Positions 50,441 to 59,500 of a stretch of 64,000 nucleotides of DNA are shown piece after piece. A program made the position numbers and the translations under genes. The stretch is from Actinoplanes sp. NBC_00393 (GTDB lineage Bacteria > Actinomycetota > Actinomycetes > Mycobacteriales > Micromonosporaceae). The notes beneath the pieces were generated by a model, which saw only the letters and a program-made list of their open reading frames with translations, did no database searches and was not told where the DNA came from. The first letter of the stretch is position 1. Every line of letters starts with the position of its first letter. Location: positions 7,954,501 through 8,018,500 of the forward strand of contig NZ_CP107942.1 in the NCBI RefSeq assembly GCF_036053395.1. Reading direction: 5' to 3'.

Positions 50441-51847
50441 ATGGCAAAAGGTGGCACAGGCATGACCGTGCTCGACACTGCGCTAGACCCCCGCGATCCC
50501 GCCTACCTGGAGGGACGCAGCTCCACCCTGCAACTTCTCGCCGAACTCGAGGCCGTGCTCGACCAGGCGCGCGCCGGCGGCGGCGAGAAGTGGGTGACGC
50601 GGCATCACGCCCGTGGCAAGCTGCTCCCCCGCGAGCGGATCGAGATGCTGCTGGACCAGGACGGCCCGTTCCTGGAGCTGTCGCCGGCCGCGGCCCGTGG
50701 CTCCGAGTACCCGGTGGGCGCGAGCGTGGTCACCGGCGTCGGCGTGGTCGAGGGCGTCGAGTGTGTGGTGATCGCGAATGACCCGACGGTGGACGGGGGC
50801 GCGGTCAACCCGTACACGGCTGACAAGATCCGCCGGGCCGCGCGGATCGCGTCGGTCAACCGCCTGCCCCTGGTGAACCTGGTGGAGTCGGCGGGCGGCG
50901 GAACGCCGGCCGGCGGCATCGCCCGCGAGCTGAGCCGGCTCACCGCCGACCGGGTGCCGACCGTCTGCGTGATCTTCGGGCTGACGACCGGGGACGCGGC
51001 CTACCTGCCGGCTCTCTCCGATTACACGATCATGGTGCGCGGGCACGCCAAGGTGCTCACCATCCACCCGCAGCCGGTACGCGGGACGGCCAACGGGCAC
51101 TCCGGCGTCGACGTACGGGCAACTCCCGTGGTTCCGGCCGGGCCGGGTGGGCCCGCCGACCAGCTCGCCGAGGACGAGCGGGACGGTCTGCGGCTGGCCC
51201 GGCAGTGCGTACGCCGCCTCAACTGGCGCAAACACGGACCGCCGCCGCGTACGCCGGACCCCGCCGCCCCCCGCTACGACGCCGACGACCTGCTGACCCT
51301 GGCCGCCCTGGACCCGGCTGGTTTCGAGCCGCGCGAGGTGCTCGCCCGGATCCTCGACGACAGCGACTTCGACGAGTTCAAACCCGGCTCGGCCACGGTG
51401 GTGGCCGGCTGGGGTGAGCTGCACGGCTACCCGATCGGGGTGCTCGCCACCCCGGGCAGCCCGTGCTCGGCCGCCGAGGCGCAGAAGGCGGTGCACTTCC
51501 TGCACCTGGCCAACGCGACCGCCACCCCGCTGCTGTTCCTGCAGCACCACGGCACGGCCGGCGAGCAGGAACCCGACGCCCGGCACGACGCGCCGCTGGT
51601 GCACGCGGTGGCCAAATCGGCGGTGCCGCACCTGGTCCTCACGATCGGCGCCACCGACGCGGAGCGCCCGGTGGACCGCAGCGACGAACCCCGCTTTCAG
51701 TTCAGCTGGCCCACCAAGGGGCCGGCCCCGGCCGACGACGGCGTCATCGACCCCCGCGACACCCGTACGGTCCTCGGCCTCTGCCTCTCCGCGGTGCACA
51801 GCGCGGCCGTGGAAGGTGCCGGACACGTGGGTGTGTTCCGACCCTGA
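50441..51847 (+). CDS. Acyl-CoA carboxylase carboxyltransferase-like subunit, altered active site
   Basis: 468 residues against roughly 520-540 in functional beta subunits. N-terminal ARGKLLPRERIEMLLDQDG, IANDPTVDGGAVNPYTADK, SDYTIMVRGHAKVL and the C-terminal DDGVIDPRDTRTVLGLCLSA follow the family. The first oxyanion-hole region reads TTGDAAYLPA where active enzymes have AGGAYVPA. The second, including the MGGEQAA segment, is missing altogether: RFQFSWPTKG runs directly into DDGVIDPRDTR. Probably paired with the biotin-carrying subunit encoded 11 nt downstream. Substrate and activity unknown. GAGGAAGGGG precedes the ATG; an ATG at 50462 with AAAGGTGG is an alternative. Confidence 0.8.
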   Translation: MAKGGTGMTVLDTALDPRDPAYLEGRSSTLQLLAELEAVLDQARAGGGEKWVTRHHARGKLLPRERIEMLLDQDGPFLELSPAAARGSEYPVGASVVTGVGVVEGVECVVIANDPTVDGGAVNPYTADKIRRAARIASVNRLPLVNLVESAGGGTPAGGIARELSRLTADRVPTVCVIFGLTTGDAAYLPALSDYTIMVRGHAKVLTIHPQPVRGTANGHSGVDVRATPVVPAGPGGPADQLAEDERDGLRLARQCVRRLNWRKHGPPPRTPDPAAPRYDADDLLTLAALDPAGFEPREVLARILDDSDFDEFKPGSATVVAGWGELHGYPIGVLATPGSPCSAAEAQKAVHFLHLANATATPLLFLQHHGTAGEQEPDARHDAPLVHAVAKSAVPHLVLTIGATDAERPVDRSDEPRFQFSWPTKGPAPADDGVIDPRDTRTVLGLCLSAVHSAAVEGAGHVGVFRP

Positions 51848-51858
51848 AAGGTAGACCA

Positions 51859-53862
51859 GTGATCCGACGACTTCTGGTGGCCGACCGAGGTGAGGTCGCC
51901 CGCCGGGTGTTCGCCACCTGCCGACTGGTCGGGATCGAGACGGTCGCCGTCTACTCCGACGTCGATGCGAACGCACCGCACGTCATCGAGGCCGACTACG
52001 CGGTCCACCTGCCGGGCAACACCCCGTCGGCCACCTACCAGCGGACCGAGGCCCTGATCGCGGCGGCACAGCGGGCCGGGGCGAACGCCCTGCACCCGGG
52101 CATCGGCGCGCTCGCCGAGGACCCGGACTTCGCCACCGCGGTGCTCGACGCCGGGATGATCTGGGTCGGGGCGCCGCCGGCCACGCTGCGTACGCTCAGC
52201 GTCAAGACCGACGTGAAGAAGCTGGTCGCCGAGGCCCAGGTGCCGGTGCTGCCGAGCTTCAGCGACCCGGACCAGGTGCCCGGATTCCCCGTGCTGATCA
52301 AGCCGGCCACCGGGACCGGCGGCGCCGGGATGCGCGTCGTCCGGGACGCGAACACGCTGGCCGAGGCGGTGGCCTCGACGCGCCGTGAGGTCGGCGGTGA
52401 CGTGTTCTGCGAGCCGTACGTGAACAACGTCCGGCACATCGAGGTGCCGATCCTGGCCGACGCGCAGGGTTCGGTGGTCCCGTTCGGTGAGCGGGAGTGC
52501 TCGGTGCAGCGCCGCTACCAGAAGATCGTCGAGGAGACCCCGTCGCCGGCGGTCGACCCGGCGCTGCGGGAGGACCTGTGCCGGGCGGCGATCGTCGCGG
52601 TCCGGGCGCTCGGCTACGTGGGCGCCGGCGCGGTCGAGTTCCTGCTCGACGTGAAGGGTGACTTCTGGTTCCTCGAGCTCACGCCCACCCTGCAGGCCGA
52701 CCACGCGGTCACCGAGTGCGTCTCCGGCTACGACATGGTTCGGCTCCAGCTGCTGGTGGCCGAGGGTGGCAGCCTGCCGATGCCGGGACCGCCGCCGATC
52801 CGGGGGCACGCCATCGAGGTGCGCGTCTGCGCGGAGGACCCGGCGTACGCCTGGCTGCCCGCCGCCGGCACCCTGCACCGGTTCGCCGTGCCCGACGTGG
52901 CCGGCTCGTTCCGCCCGCTGCCGCAGCCCGGCCTGCGCCTGGACGCCGGGGTCGCGGACGGTTCGGCGATCGGCATGCACTACGACCCGATGCTGGCGAA
53001 GCTGATCGCCTGGGCGCCGAGCCGCCAGGAGGCCGCCCGGATGCTGGCGTCCGCGCTGGCCCGGGCGCAGGTGCACGGCGTGGTGTCCAATCGGGACCTG
53101 CTGGTCCGGGTGCTGCGCCACCACTCGTTCCGCTCCGGCGACATCGACACCGGCTTCCTGGACCGGCATCCCGAGGTCTTCGCGCCGTTGCTCTCCTCAG
53201 TCGACGCGGTACGCCTCTCCTGCCTGGCCGCCGCCCTCGCCGGTGCTGCCGCCCGGCGCGCCACGGCCCCGGTCCTCGGTTCGCTCCCGTCCGGCTGGCG
53301 CAACGTCCCGTCCGGCTCACAGACTGCGGTCTACGACGGCCCCACCGGCCCGGTCGAGGTCGGCTACCGGATGAACCGGCACGGCGACCTGGCCGGCTGG
53401 TGGGTCCGCGCGGTCGACCCCGAGGAGCTCGACCTGGCCGGCCTCGGTCAGCCGCCGATGGACGAGCATCCGCCGATCGTCGTGGTCCAGGCGAGCGCCG
53501 AGCGGGTGGTCCTCAACGTGCAGGGCATCCGTTTGACCGTTCTGGTACACCGGGTCGGCGACGTCTCCTACGTGGACAGTCCGGAAGGGTCGGTCGCGCT
53601 GCGTGAGATCTCGCGCTTCCCGCTGCCGGCGCCCGAGACCGCTGAGAGCTCGCTGATCGCCCCGCTGCCGGGCGCCGTCCGCCGCGTCCTGGTGGTGCCG
53701 GGCCAGCGCGTCCGGGCCGGCGAACTCCTGCTCACCCTGGAAGCGATGAAACTCGAACACCCGGTCCACGCGCCCTCCGCCGGGGTCGTGGCCTCCCTGC
53801 CGGTCCACCCCGGCGCCGAGGTCGACACCGGCGAACTCCTGGCCGTCCTCGACCCCGAGTAA
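51859..53862 (+). CDS. Biotin carboxylase/BCCP-like subunit with substituted catalytic residues
   Basis: 667 residues: biotin carboxylase fold (1-445), linker, C-terminal biotinyl domain with LEAMKLEHPV (biotin-accepting Lys631 intact). In the carboxylase, RRYQKIVEETPSP is normal. The motif that in Escherichia coli AccC reads EMNTRIQVEH is here ELTPTLQADH, so Asn290, Arg292 and Glu296 equivalents are Thr275, Thr277 and Asp281. The Gly-rich loop is GTGGAGMRV, lacking the usual basic residue. The chain may have lost or changed its chemistry. GTG at 51859 follows AAAGGTAG. It probably forms a complex with the preceding carboxyltransferase-like protein. Confidence 0.82.
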   Translation: MIRRLLVADRGEVARRVFATCRLVGIETVAVYSDVDANAPHVIEADYAVHLPGNTPSATYQRTEALIAAAQRAGANALHPGIGALAEDPDFATAVLDAGMIWVGAPPATLRTLSVKTDVKKLVAEAQVPVLPSFSDPDQVPGFPVLIKPATGTGGAGMRVVRDANTLAEAVASTRREVGGDVFCEPYVNNVRHIEVPILADAQGSVVPFGERECSVQRRYQKIVEETPSPAVDPALREDLCRAAIVAVRALGYVGAGAVEFLLDVKGDFWFLELTPTLQADHAVTECVSGYDMVRLQLLVAEGGSLPMPGPPPIRGHAIEVRVCAEDPAYAWLPAAGTLHRFAVPDVAGSFRPLPQPGLRLDAGVADGSAIGMHYDPMLAKLIAWAPSRQEAARMLASALARAQVHGVVSNRDLLVRVLRHHSFRSGDIDTGFLDRHPEVFAPLLSSVDAVRLSCLAAALAGAAARRATAPVLGSLPSGWRNVPSGSQTAVYDGPTGPVEVGYRMNRHGDLAGWWVRAVDPEELDLAGLGQPPMDEHPPIVVVQASAERVVLNVQGIRLTVLVHRVGDVSYVDSPEGSVALREISRFPLPAPETAESSLIAPLPGAVRRVLVVPGQRVRAGELLLTLEAMKLEHPVHAPSAGVVASLPVHPGAEVDTGELLAVLDPE

Positions 53863-53927
53863 CAACGGCTTTCCGGTCACGCTCCCCTCGGGTTCACTCA
53901 CCTTTTCCGGTACGCGTGACCGGTCCC

Positions 53928-54015
53928 GCCGAACTACGCCGTTCCGCCGCACCGCGCGACCACGAGCCACTCCGGGCCTCCAACGCGACCGCCGGGCTTG
54001 AGCAGCGGGTCCAGC
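53928..54015 (+). repeat. Left arm of an 88-bp inverted repeat flanking the minisatellite
   Basis: This arm matches the reverse complement of 54731-54818. The first 30 bases agree at 29 positions and the last ~30 at all but a few, with a small misaligned stretch in the middle. It ends where the 63-bp repeats begin. Confidence 0.85.
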
Positions 54016-54640
54016 CGCCCGCCAGGCACCCAACCGCCACGCTGATACCTGCCTGCCCGACGGCCCGCGCCCACCAGCCGCCCACCAGGCACCCAACCGC
54101 CATGCTGATACCTGCCTGCCCGACGGCCCGCGCCCACCAGCCGCCCGCCAGACACCCAACCGCCACGCTGATACCTGCCTGCCCGACGGCCCGCATCCAC
54201 CAGCCGCCGGCCAGGCACCCAACCGCAGGCCCATTACCTGCCTGCCCGGCGGCTCGCGCCCACCAGCCGCCCGCCAGGCACCCAACCGCCACGCTGATAC
54301 CTACCTGCCCGACGGCCCGCGCCCACCAGCCGCCCGCCAGACACCCAACCGCCACGCTGATACCTACCTGCCCGACGGCCCGCGCCCACCAGCCGCCCGC
54401 CAGACACCCAACCGCCACGCTGATACCTGCCTGCCCGACGGCCCGCATCCACCAGCCGCCGGCCAGGCACCCAACCGCAGGCCCATTACCTGCCTGCCCG
54501 GCGGCTCGCGCCCACCAGCCGCCCGCCAGGCACCCAACCGCCACGCTGATACCTACCTGCCCGACGGCCCGCATCCACCAGCCGCCCCCCACACACCCAA
54601 CGGCAGGCCTATTACCTGCCTGTCGGGCGGCTCGCCCTGG
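54011..54640 (+). repeat. Minisatellite: ten 63-bp tandem units with higher-order pattern
   Basis: Ten units of exactly 63 bp fall into two types. Type A contains CCGCCACGCTGATACCTGCC-like sequence; type B contains CCGCAGGCCCATTACCTGCC. The order is A A A B A A A B A B. The A unit before each B ends CGCATCCA, not CGCGCCCA, so the array is built of larger blocks. Because 63 is a multiple of three, reading frames stay open on both strands and mimic genes. Neither translation looks like a protein, and no start with a ribosome site was found. The array occupies the 1026-base gap between the convergent biotin-carboxylase-like and kinase genes; nothing else was recognised in that gap except the flanking inverted repeat and a palindrome. 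Confidence 0.92.
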
Positions 54641-54641
54641 T

Positions 54642-54655
54642 CCACAGGCCTGTGG
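54642..54655. repeat. 14-bp perfect palindrome after the minisatellite
   Basis: CCACAGGCCTGTGG lies 1 nt after the last 63-bp unit. It could be a protein-binding site or a hairpin tip. Confidence 0.5.
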
Positions 54656-54730
54656 CCGGGCCGGCAGCGTTCGATTCGCCGGCCGACATCCAGGGCCGTT
54701 TCGCGGCGTCGTAAGCGGCGCTCGAGGTTA

Positions 54731-54818
54731 GCTGGACCCGCTGCTCAGGCCCGGCGGCCGCGCTGGGGCCTGGAGTGGGCTGGCGGCCGCGCGGTGCGGC
54801 GGGACGGCGTAGTTCGGC
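54731..54818 (-). repeat. Right arm of the 88-bp inverted repeat
   Basis: Inverted partner of 53928-54015. The two arms face each other across about 715 bases that contain the repeat array. Confidence 0.85.
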
Positions 54819-54888
54819 AGGGCGGCGCAAACCCGTACCGAAATGTGGCCGGAACCGGACAACGGCGCAAGACCACCGGATCTTGCTC

Positions 54889-55884
54889 TCAGCTGAACCA
54901 GCGGCTGAAGAAACCCTTGCGGGCGCCCGGATTGTGCACAGTCGGGGTGTCGTCCTCGCGGGTCGGCGTGTTCGGCACGATCGGGCGCGGCCGCGGCGGC
55001 TGGTAGCTCGGCGTGCTGGCCGAGCGGTAGACCGTCGGCGGAGGCTGCGGGGTGTTCGGGTCGAGCTGCAGGTTGTTGAGCAGGTCGCGCAGCTGCTCCG
55101 CGGTGGGCCGGGAGCCGGGGTCGTTGGCCATGCCGTAGCGCAGGATGTCGGTCAGGGCGCGCGGCACACCGGGCAGGTCCGGGATCGGCTGGTGGAAGAG
55201 GTCCATCAGGGTGATCAGACTCGGACTGCGGTCGGTCTGCCAGCGCGGCGGGCGGCCGCTCATCACCGCGTAGAGGCTGGCGCAGAGGGCGTAGACGTCG
55301 CAGGCGCCGGACGGGCTGTCGTGCCGGAACATCTCCGGCGGCGCGTAGGCCGGGGTGAGTACCTCGAGGGTGACCGACGAGTCGCGCATCTCGCCGAGGA
55401 CGGCCAGGCCGAAGTCGGCGAGCACGGCCGGGTTGAAGTGCGAGTACAGGATGTTCGCCGGCTTCACGTCACGGTGCAGCACGCCGTTGGCGTGCGAGTG
55501 CACCAGCGCGTCCGCGATCTTGATGCCGACGTCGCGGGCCTCGACCGGGTTGAGCGGGGAGACACGCATGCGATCGAGGTACGACCCGTCGCAGAGCTCC
55601 ATGATCAGGTACGGATGCTGGTCGACCGTGACGCCGACGTCGAAGAGGTCGACGACGTGCGGGTGCGACGACATCCGGCCGGCCGCGCGCGCTTCGCGGA
55701 GGAAGCGTGCCTGGTCGCGGGCGTTGTCCAGGGTCCGGTTCTCCATCTTGATGGCGACTTCCCGCCCGACGGAGTCCTGAGTGGCGCGGTACACGGTGGC
55801 ATAGCCCCCACGTGCCATGACCGACAAGCCGGACATGCCTGGCACGTACGGTACGGGCAGGGCGCCAGGCGGAGTCTCCGTCAC
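54889..55884 (-). CDS. Serine/threonine protein kinase, soluble
   Basis: 331 residues. Kinase domain at about 18-280: Gly loop ARGGYATVYRA, VAIKM (catalytic Lys), HRDVKPANIL (catalytic loop), ADFGLAVL (DFG), TPAYAPPEMF (APE). A Pro/Thr-rich tail ending in KGFFSRWFS follows. No membrane helix or sensor domain, unlike PknB. The tail ends with an amphipathic stretch that could touch the membrane. The GTG at 55884 follows TATTTT by 7 nt, a leaderless-type start. It lies between the cyclase gene (same strand) and the minisatellite. Confidence 0.88.
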   Translation of the reverse strand: MTETPPGALPVPYVPGMSGLSVMARGGYATVYRATQDSVGREVAIKMENRTLDNARDQARFLREARAAGRMSSHPHVVDLFDVGVTVDQHPYLIMELCDGSYLDRMRVSPLNPVEARDVGIKIADALVHSHANGVLHRDVKPANILYSHFNPAVLADFGLAVLGEMRDSSVTLEVLTPAYAPPEMFRHDSPSGACDVYALCASLYAVMSGRPPRWQTDRSPSLITLMDLFHQPIPDLPGVPRALTDILRYGMANDPGSRPTAEQLRDLLNNLQLDPNTPQPPPTVYRSASTPSYQPPRPRPIVPNTPTREDDTPTVHNPGARKGFFSRWFS

Positions 55885-55891
55885 GCTAAAG

Positions 55892-55897
55892 AAAATA
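55892..55897 (-). promoter_or_regulatory. TATTTT -10 element, leaderless start for the kinase
   Basis: On the minus strand TATTTT is followed by a 7-nt spacer and GTG at 55884. Confidence 0.45.
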
Positions 55898-55915
55898 CGC
55901 CAGCCGGATCAAAGA

Positions 55916-58900
55916 TCATCCGGGCACGTCAGACGCGTAGGCGACAGTTCCCGCCGCAGCCGGTTCTACCCCCGTCAAGGCGAGCGTATCGCGTAGTTCC
56001 TCCGCTGTTGCCCGCTCGCTCGCCTGCTCGGTCGCGTACGCCAATCGCACCGCCTCCTCGGAAGCCAGCCGCGCCTCGGCGCACCGATCGGCCGCGGCCA
56101 GCACCCGGGCCCGCACCATCGCCGCGATCACGCCGCTGCGGACGTCCTCGGCCGGCACCTCACGAGCCCGCTCCACCCAGGTCAGCGCCGAATCCACCCG
56201 GCCGTCGGCGAGCAGGGCCGACGCGTACGCCGCCAGCGCGTGCCGCCGCGAGAAGAGCAGCGACGGAGTGGAGGTGTCACTGGCGATCGGCGCGAGCAGC
56301 CCGATCGCGGTCGCCGCGTCCCCGGCCCGGTTGCGCGCCTCGGCCAGCAGCACCCGCGGCCCCACCTGCGCGGGCGCCAGCGGGTTGTGCGGCTCGACCG
56401 CGGTCATCACCCGGCGCGCGTCGGCCTCGGCCGTGGCCAGGTCACCCCGCTGCAGGGCGACGAAGCCGTGCAGCGTGCCGGCCATGCCGAGCAGCAGCGG
56501 ATGGCCGGTGCGGTCCGCGTAGATCAGCGCGTCGTTCAGCAGATCGGCGGCGTGCTCCAACTCGTTCAGGCTCCGCGCGATGGCGCCGCGGACGACCATG
56601 GCCAGTCCCCGGCCCCAATCGTCGGAGAGCTCGTTGAACTCGCGGAACGCCCGGCGGGCCTGGCTGTCGGCCACCCCCAGATCACCGAGTTCGGCGGACG
56701 CGTACGCCTCCACCACCCGCAGGGTGCCGACCGCCCAGCCCTCGCCGACCCGGTCACCGAAGGGCAGGAAGATCCGGGCCAGCCGGCGGGACTCCTGCAA
56801 CCGGCCGGCGAGCAGCCGGGCAAAGGCCGTGGTGCCGCGCAGCCAGGACCGGCCCACCGGGTCGCCCAGCTCGGCGAAGAGACGGGCGGCCCGGCCCAGC
56901 ACCGCGTCGGTGCCGGCGAAATCGCCCCGGGTGGTGGTCACCCAGGCCAGGTTCTGCAACGCCCAGGCCTGCCCGTGCCGGTCGCCCGCGGCCAGGGTGA
57001 CCTGGTACGCCGCCGCGAACCGGCTGCTCGCCTGGCTGAGCTTGCCGGCCAGGAAGTCGGCCATGCCGAGTCGGCGCATCGCGTTGGCCCGCTCCGGCAG
57101 CAGCTGCGCCTCGGTGGCCACCTCCAGGGCCTCCTGCCAGGCAGCAACGGCCCGGCCGGTGTCGCCGAGCGCCTCGTACGCCCGGCCGACCAGGATCATG
57201 CTCTCGGCCCGGCACACCGGATCGTCCTCGGCAGCGGTGGTGATCTTCTCGCCGTACGCCAGCGCCTCCTCACCCCGGCCCAGGCGCAGCAGCGCACGGG
57301 CGTGCACGAGCTGGTCGGGAAGGGGCAGGCCGTCCTTGGTGAGGGTGGCGGCGCGTTCCGCGTACTCGATGGCGGCGGCCGGCTCGATGTTGGCCAGCGC
57401 CCGCCGGGCCATCCGGCCGAGCGCCGCGACGCCCAGCGGCGCCACCTCGCGGGCCGCGGCGTCCGGGCGCAACCGGACCGCGTCGGCCAGCTCGACCGCG
57501 CACTCGACGTGGGTGGCGATGAAGGCGTCGCGTTCGTTGTCGGTCAGGCCCAGCCGGCCGACCGCCTCGGTTGCCCAGCTCGCCAGATAGGCGTGCCGCT
57601 CGGCGAGGTCGGCCTTGCCGATGCCGGCGTAGGCGGCCTCGCGCATCAGCGGCGTGCTGAACTGGTAGCCGCCGCGCGACCGGTGCAGCATGCGCCGTTG
57701 CAGCAGCTCGTCGACGGCGCGTTCCAGTTCCACCATCGGCACCGCGCCGGGCAGCATGTCGGTGGCGGCCCGGCGTTCCTGAAGGGCCTCGAGCACCCCG
57801 CTCGGCACGGTCGTCCCGGCCACCGACGCGTCCCGCAGCACGGCCCGCGGTTCCGCCGGCAGGGCGTCGATACGCGCTGCCAGAACTGCCGCGAGATCCC
57901 GGGAGAGCAGCTGACTGCCGAGCGAGCCGGCGGCCAGCTGCCAGCGGCCGATCGCGTTGGCGCCGACCGCCGGGGTGAGGGCACCCCGCTCCATCAGCAG
58001 GGTGACCATCTCGGCCAGGTAGAACGGGTTGCCCTGGGCGGTCGCGAGCAGCCGGTCGCTGTCGGCCTGCGGCAGCTTGCCGCCGTTCAGGTAGGACGTG
58101 AGCAGGCGGGACGCGTCGGCGCCCCGCAGCGGCGGCAGGGTGTGCACCTCGGCGTCGGCCAGCCGGGTCATCGCCCCCGCGGTACGCACCAGCTCGGGCC
58201 GGCCCAGCAGCAGCACCACGACCGCACCGTCCAGCAGCGAGAGTGTGCTGCCCAGCGCGTCCATCGTGGTGGCCGTGGCGTCGTGCAGGTCGTCGACGAT
58301 GACCACCAGCGGCGTCTCGGCGGCGAGCGCGCTGAGCAGGTCGGCCACCGCGACCGAAATGGCGTCGGCGTCGACCCGTTTGGCGCTCGGTGGCCAGTCG
58401 GCGGGCGCGGCCGGGCCGACCTGGTTGCCCTTGGCCTCGCCGTACCCCAATAGCACCAGCAGCCGGTCAGTGTCCAACTGGGCGCCCAGCCTGCCGGCCA
58501 GCTTGCGCAGCCGCTCCTCGACGACCGAGCGGCCCATCGTGGCGACCACGTCCTTGGGCAGGCCGGCGGCCTTGCGGACCAGGTCGGCGAGGGGCGCGTA
58601 GCGGCGGCGCTCGCCGAACGCGCGGCAGCGGACGCGCAGCACCCGGGCGCCGTGACCGTTGTAATCGAGGGCGAGCCGCTTCACCTCGCCCGCGAAGCGG
58701 GACTTGCCTATCCCGGCCTCCGCGGTCATCACCATGATCCGCGGGGTGCCGGAGTCGATCGCCTCGGCGAGCCGGCCGGAGACCCGGCCGAGCTCGGTCT
58801 CCCGGCCCACGAACGGCGCCTCGTCACCCAGGCCGGACCGGGTGCCCGGCGCGTCGTGCAGGCCGAGCAACTCGTACGTCGGGACCGGCTCCCGCTTCCC

Positions 58901-59500
58901 CTTGAGCCGCAACGGCCGCAACTGCCGCCAGGACGCGACGTGCCGGGTGCCGGCGCTGGTCCGCTCGCCAGCGTAGACCCCGCCCACCGCGGCGGCGTCG
59001 GCCAGCCGGGCCGCGGTGTTCACCGTGTCGCCGATGACGGTGTATTCGATGCCGGCCTGCATGCCGGCGACCACCTCACCGGTGTTCAGCCCGACGCGCA
59101 GCCCGAGCGGCGCGCCACCACCACGCTCGTCGTCCAGCACCCGGCGGACCGCGCGCTGCATGCTCAGGGCGGCCCGGACCGCCCGCTCGGCGTCGTCCTC
59201 GTGCGCCACCGGCGCCCCGAAGACCGCCATGATCCCGTCACCGGTCAGCTTGTCGACGTGCCCACCGAACGTCTTCACCGCGCCGGCCAGCGCGGCCAGC
59301 ACCCGGTCGGTCACCGCGCCGACCCGCTCCGGGTCGAGGTCCTCCGACCAGGAGGTGAAGTCCGACAGGTCGCCGAAGAGCACGGTGACGATGCGGCGCT
59401 CTGCCGCGGGCAACGAGGCCGCGGCGGGCAGGGCAGCACCACAGTGATGGCAGAAACGGGCGCCGGGAACGGCGACGGTTCCGCACACGGGGCAGGTCAC
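55916..59500 (-). CDS. Zinc-ribbon, class III nucleotidyl cyclase, AAA ATPase and TPR multidomain protein
   Basis: 1194 residues. N-terminal zinc ribbon (CPVCG...CHHCG, about 3-25). Class III cyclase (about 40-215) with both metal Asp (FGDLSDFTSW, KLTGDGIMAVFG) and the transition-state motif IGDTVNTAARL, so it looks active. A LuxR/MalT-like ATPase follows (AEAGIGKSRFAGEV near 260; LVVIVDDLHDA Walker B), and then ~650 residues of TPR-type helices. It probably makes cAMP under control of a bound ligand or partner. The GTG at 59500 overlaps the TGA of the MBL gene (GTGA). CRP is encoded within 10 kb. Confidence 0.88.
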   Translation of the reverse strand: MTCPVCGTVAVPGARFCHHCGAALPAAASLPAAERRIVTVLFGDLSDFTSWSEDLDPERVGAVTDRVLAALAGAVKTFGGHVDKLTGDGIMAVFGAPVAHEDDAERAVRAALSMQRAVRRVLDDERGGGAPLGLRVGLNTGEVVAGMQAGIEYTVIGDTVNTAARLADAAAVGGVYAGERTSAGTRHVASWRQLRPLRLKGKREPVPTYELLGLHDAPGTRSGLGDEAPFVGRETELGRVSGRLAEAIDSGTPRIMVMTAEAGIGKSRFAGEVKRLALDYNGHGARVLRVRCRAFGERRRYAPLADLVRKAAGLPKDVVATMGRSVVEERLRKLAGRLGAQLDTDRLLVLLGYGEAKGNQVGPAAPADWPPSAKRVDADAISVAVADLLSALAAETPLVVIVDDLHDATATTMDALGSTLSLLDGAVVVLLLGRPELVRTAGAMTRLADAEVHTLPPLRGADASRLLTSYLNGGKLPQADSDRLLATAQGNPFYLAEMVTLLMERGALTPAVGANAIGRWQLAAGSLGSQLLSRDLAAVLAARIDALPAEPRAVLRDASVAGTTVPSGVLEALQERRAATDMLPGAVPMVELERAVDELLQRRMLHRSRGGYQFSTPLMREAAYAGIGKADLAERHAYLASWATEAVGRLGLTDNERDAFIATHVECAVELADAVRLRPDAAAREVAPLGVAALGRMARRALANIEPAAAIEYAERAATLTKDGLPLPDQLVHARALLRLGRGEEALAYGEKITTAAEDDPVCRAESMILVGRAYEALGDTGRAVAAWQEALEVATEAQLLPERANAMRRLGMADFLAGKLSQASSRFAAAYQVTLAAGDRHGQAWALQNLAWVTTTRGDFAGTDAVLGRAARLFAELGDPVGRSWLRGTTAFARLLAGRLQESRRLARIFLPFGDRVGEGWAVGTLRVVEAYASAELGDLGVADSQARRAFREFNELSDDWGRGLAMVVRGAIARSLNELEHAADLLNDALIYADRTGHPLLLGMAGTLHGFVALQRGDLATAEADARRVMTAVEPHNPLAPAQVGPRVLLAEARNRAGDAATAIGLLAPIASDTSTPSLLFSRRHALAAYASALLADGRVDSALTWVERAREVPAEDVRSGVIAAMVRARVLAAADRCAEARLASEEAVRLAYATEQASERATAEELRDTLALTGVEPAAAGTVAYASDVPG

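Noticed and set aside
54011..54640. CRISPR array
   Set aside because: Units are contiguous with no unique spacers and no cas genes are nearby.
53894..54731. Open frames on both strands across the 63-bp repeats
   Set aside because: The repeat length is a multiple of three, which keeps frames open automatically. Neither product has a plausible start site or protein-like composition.
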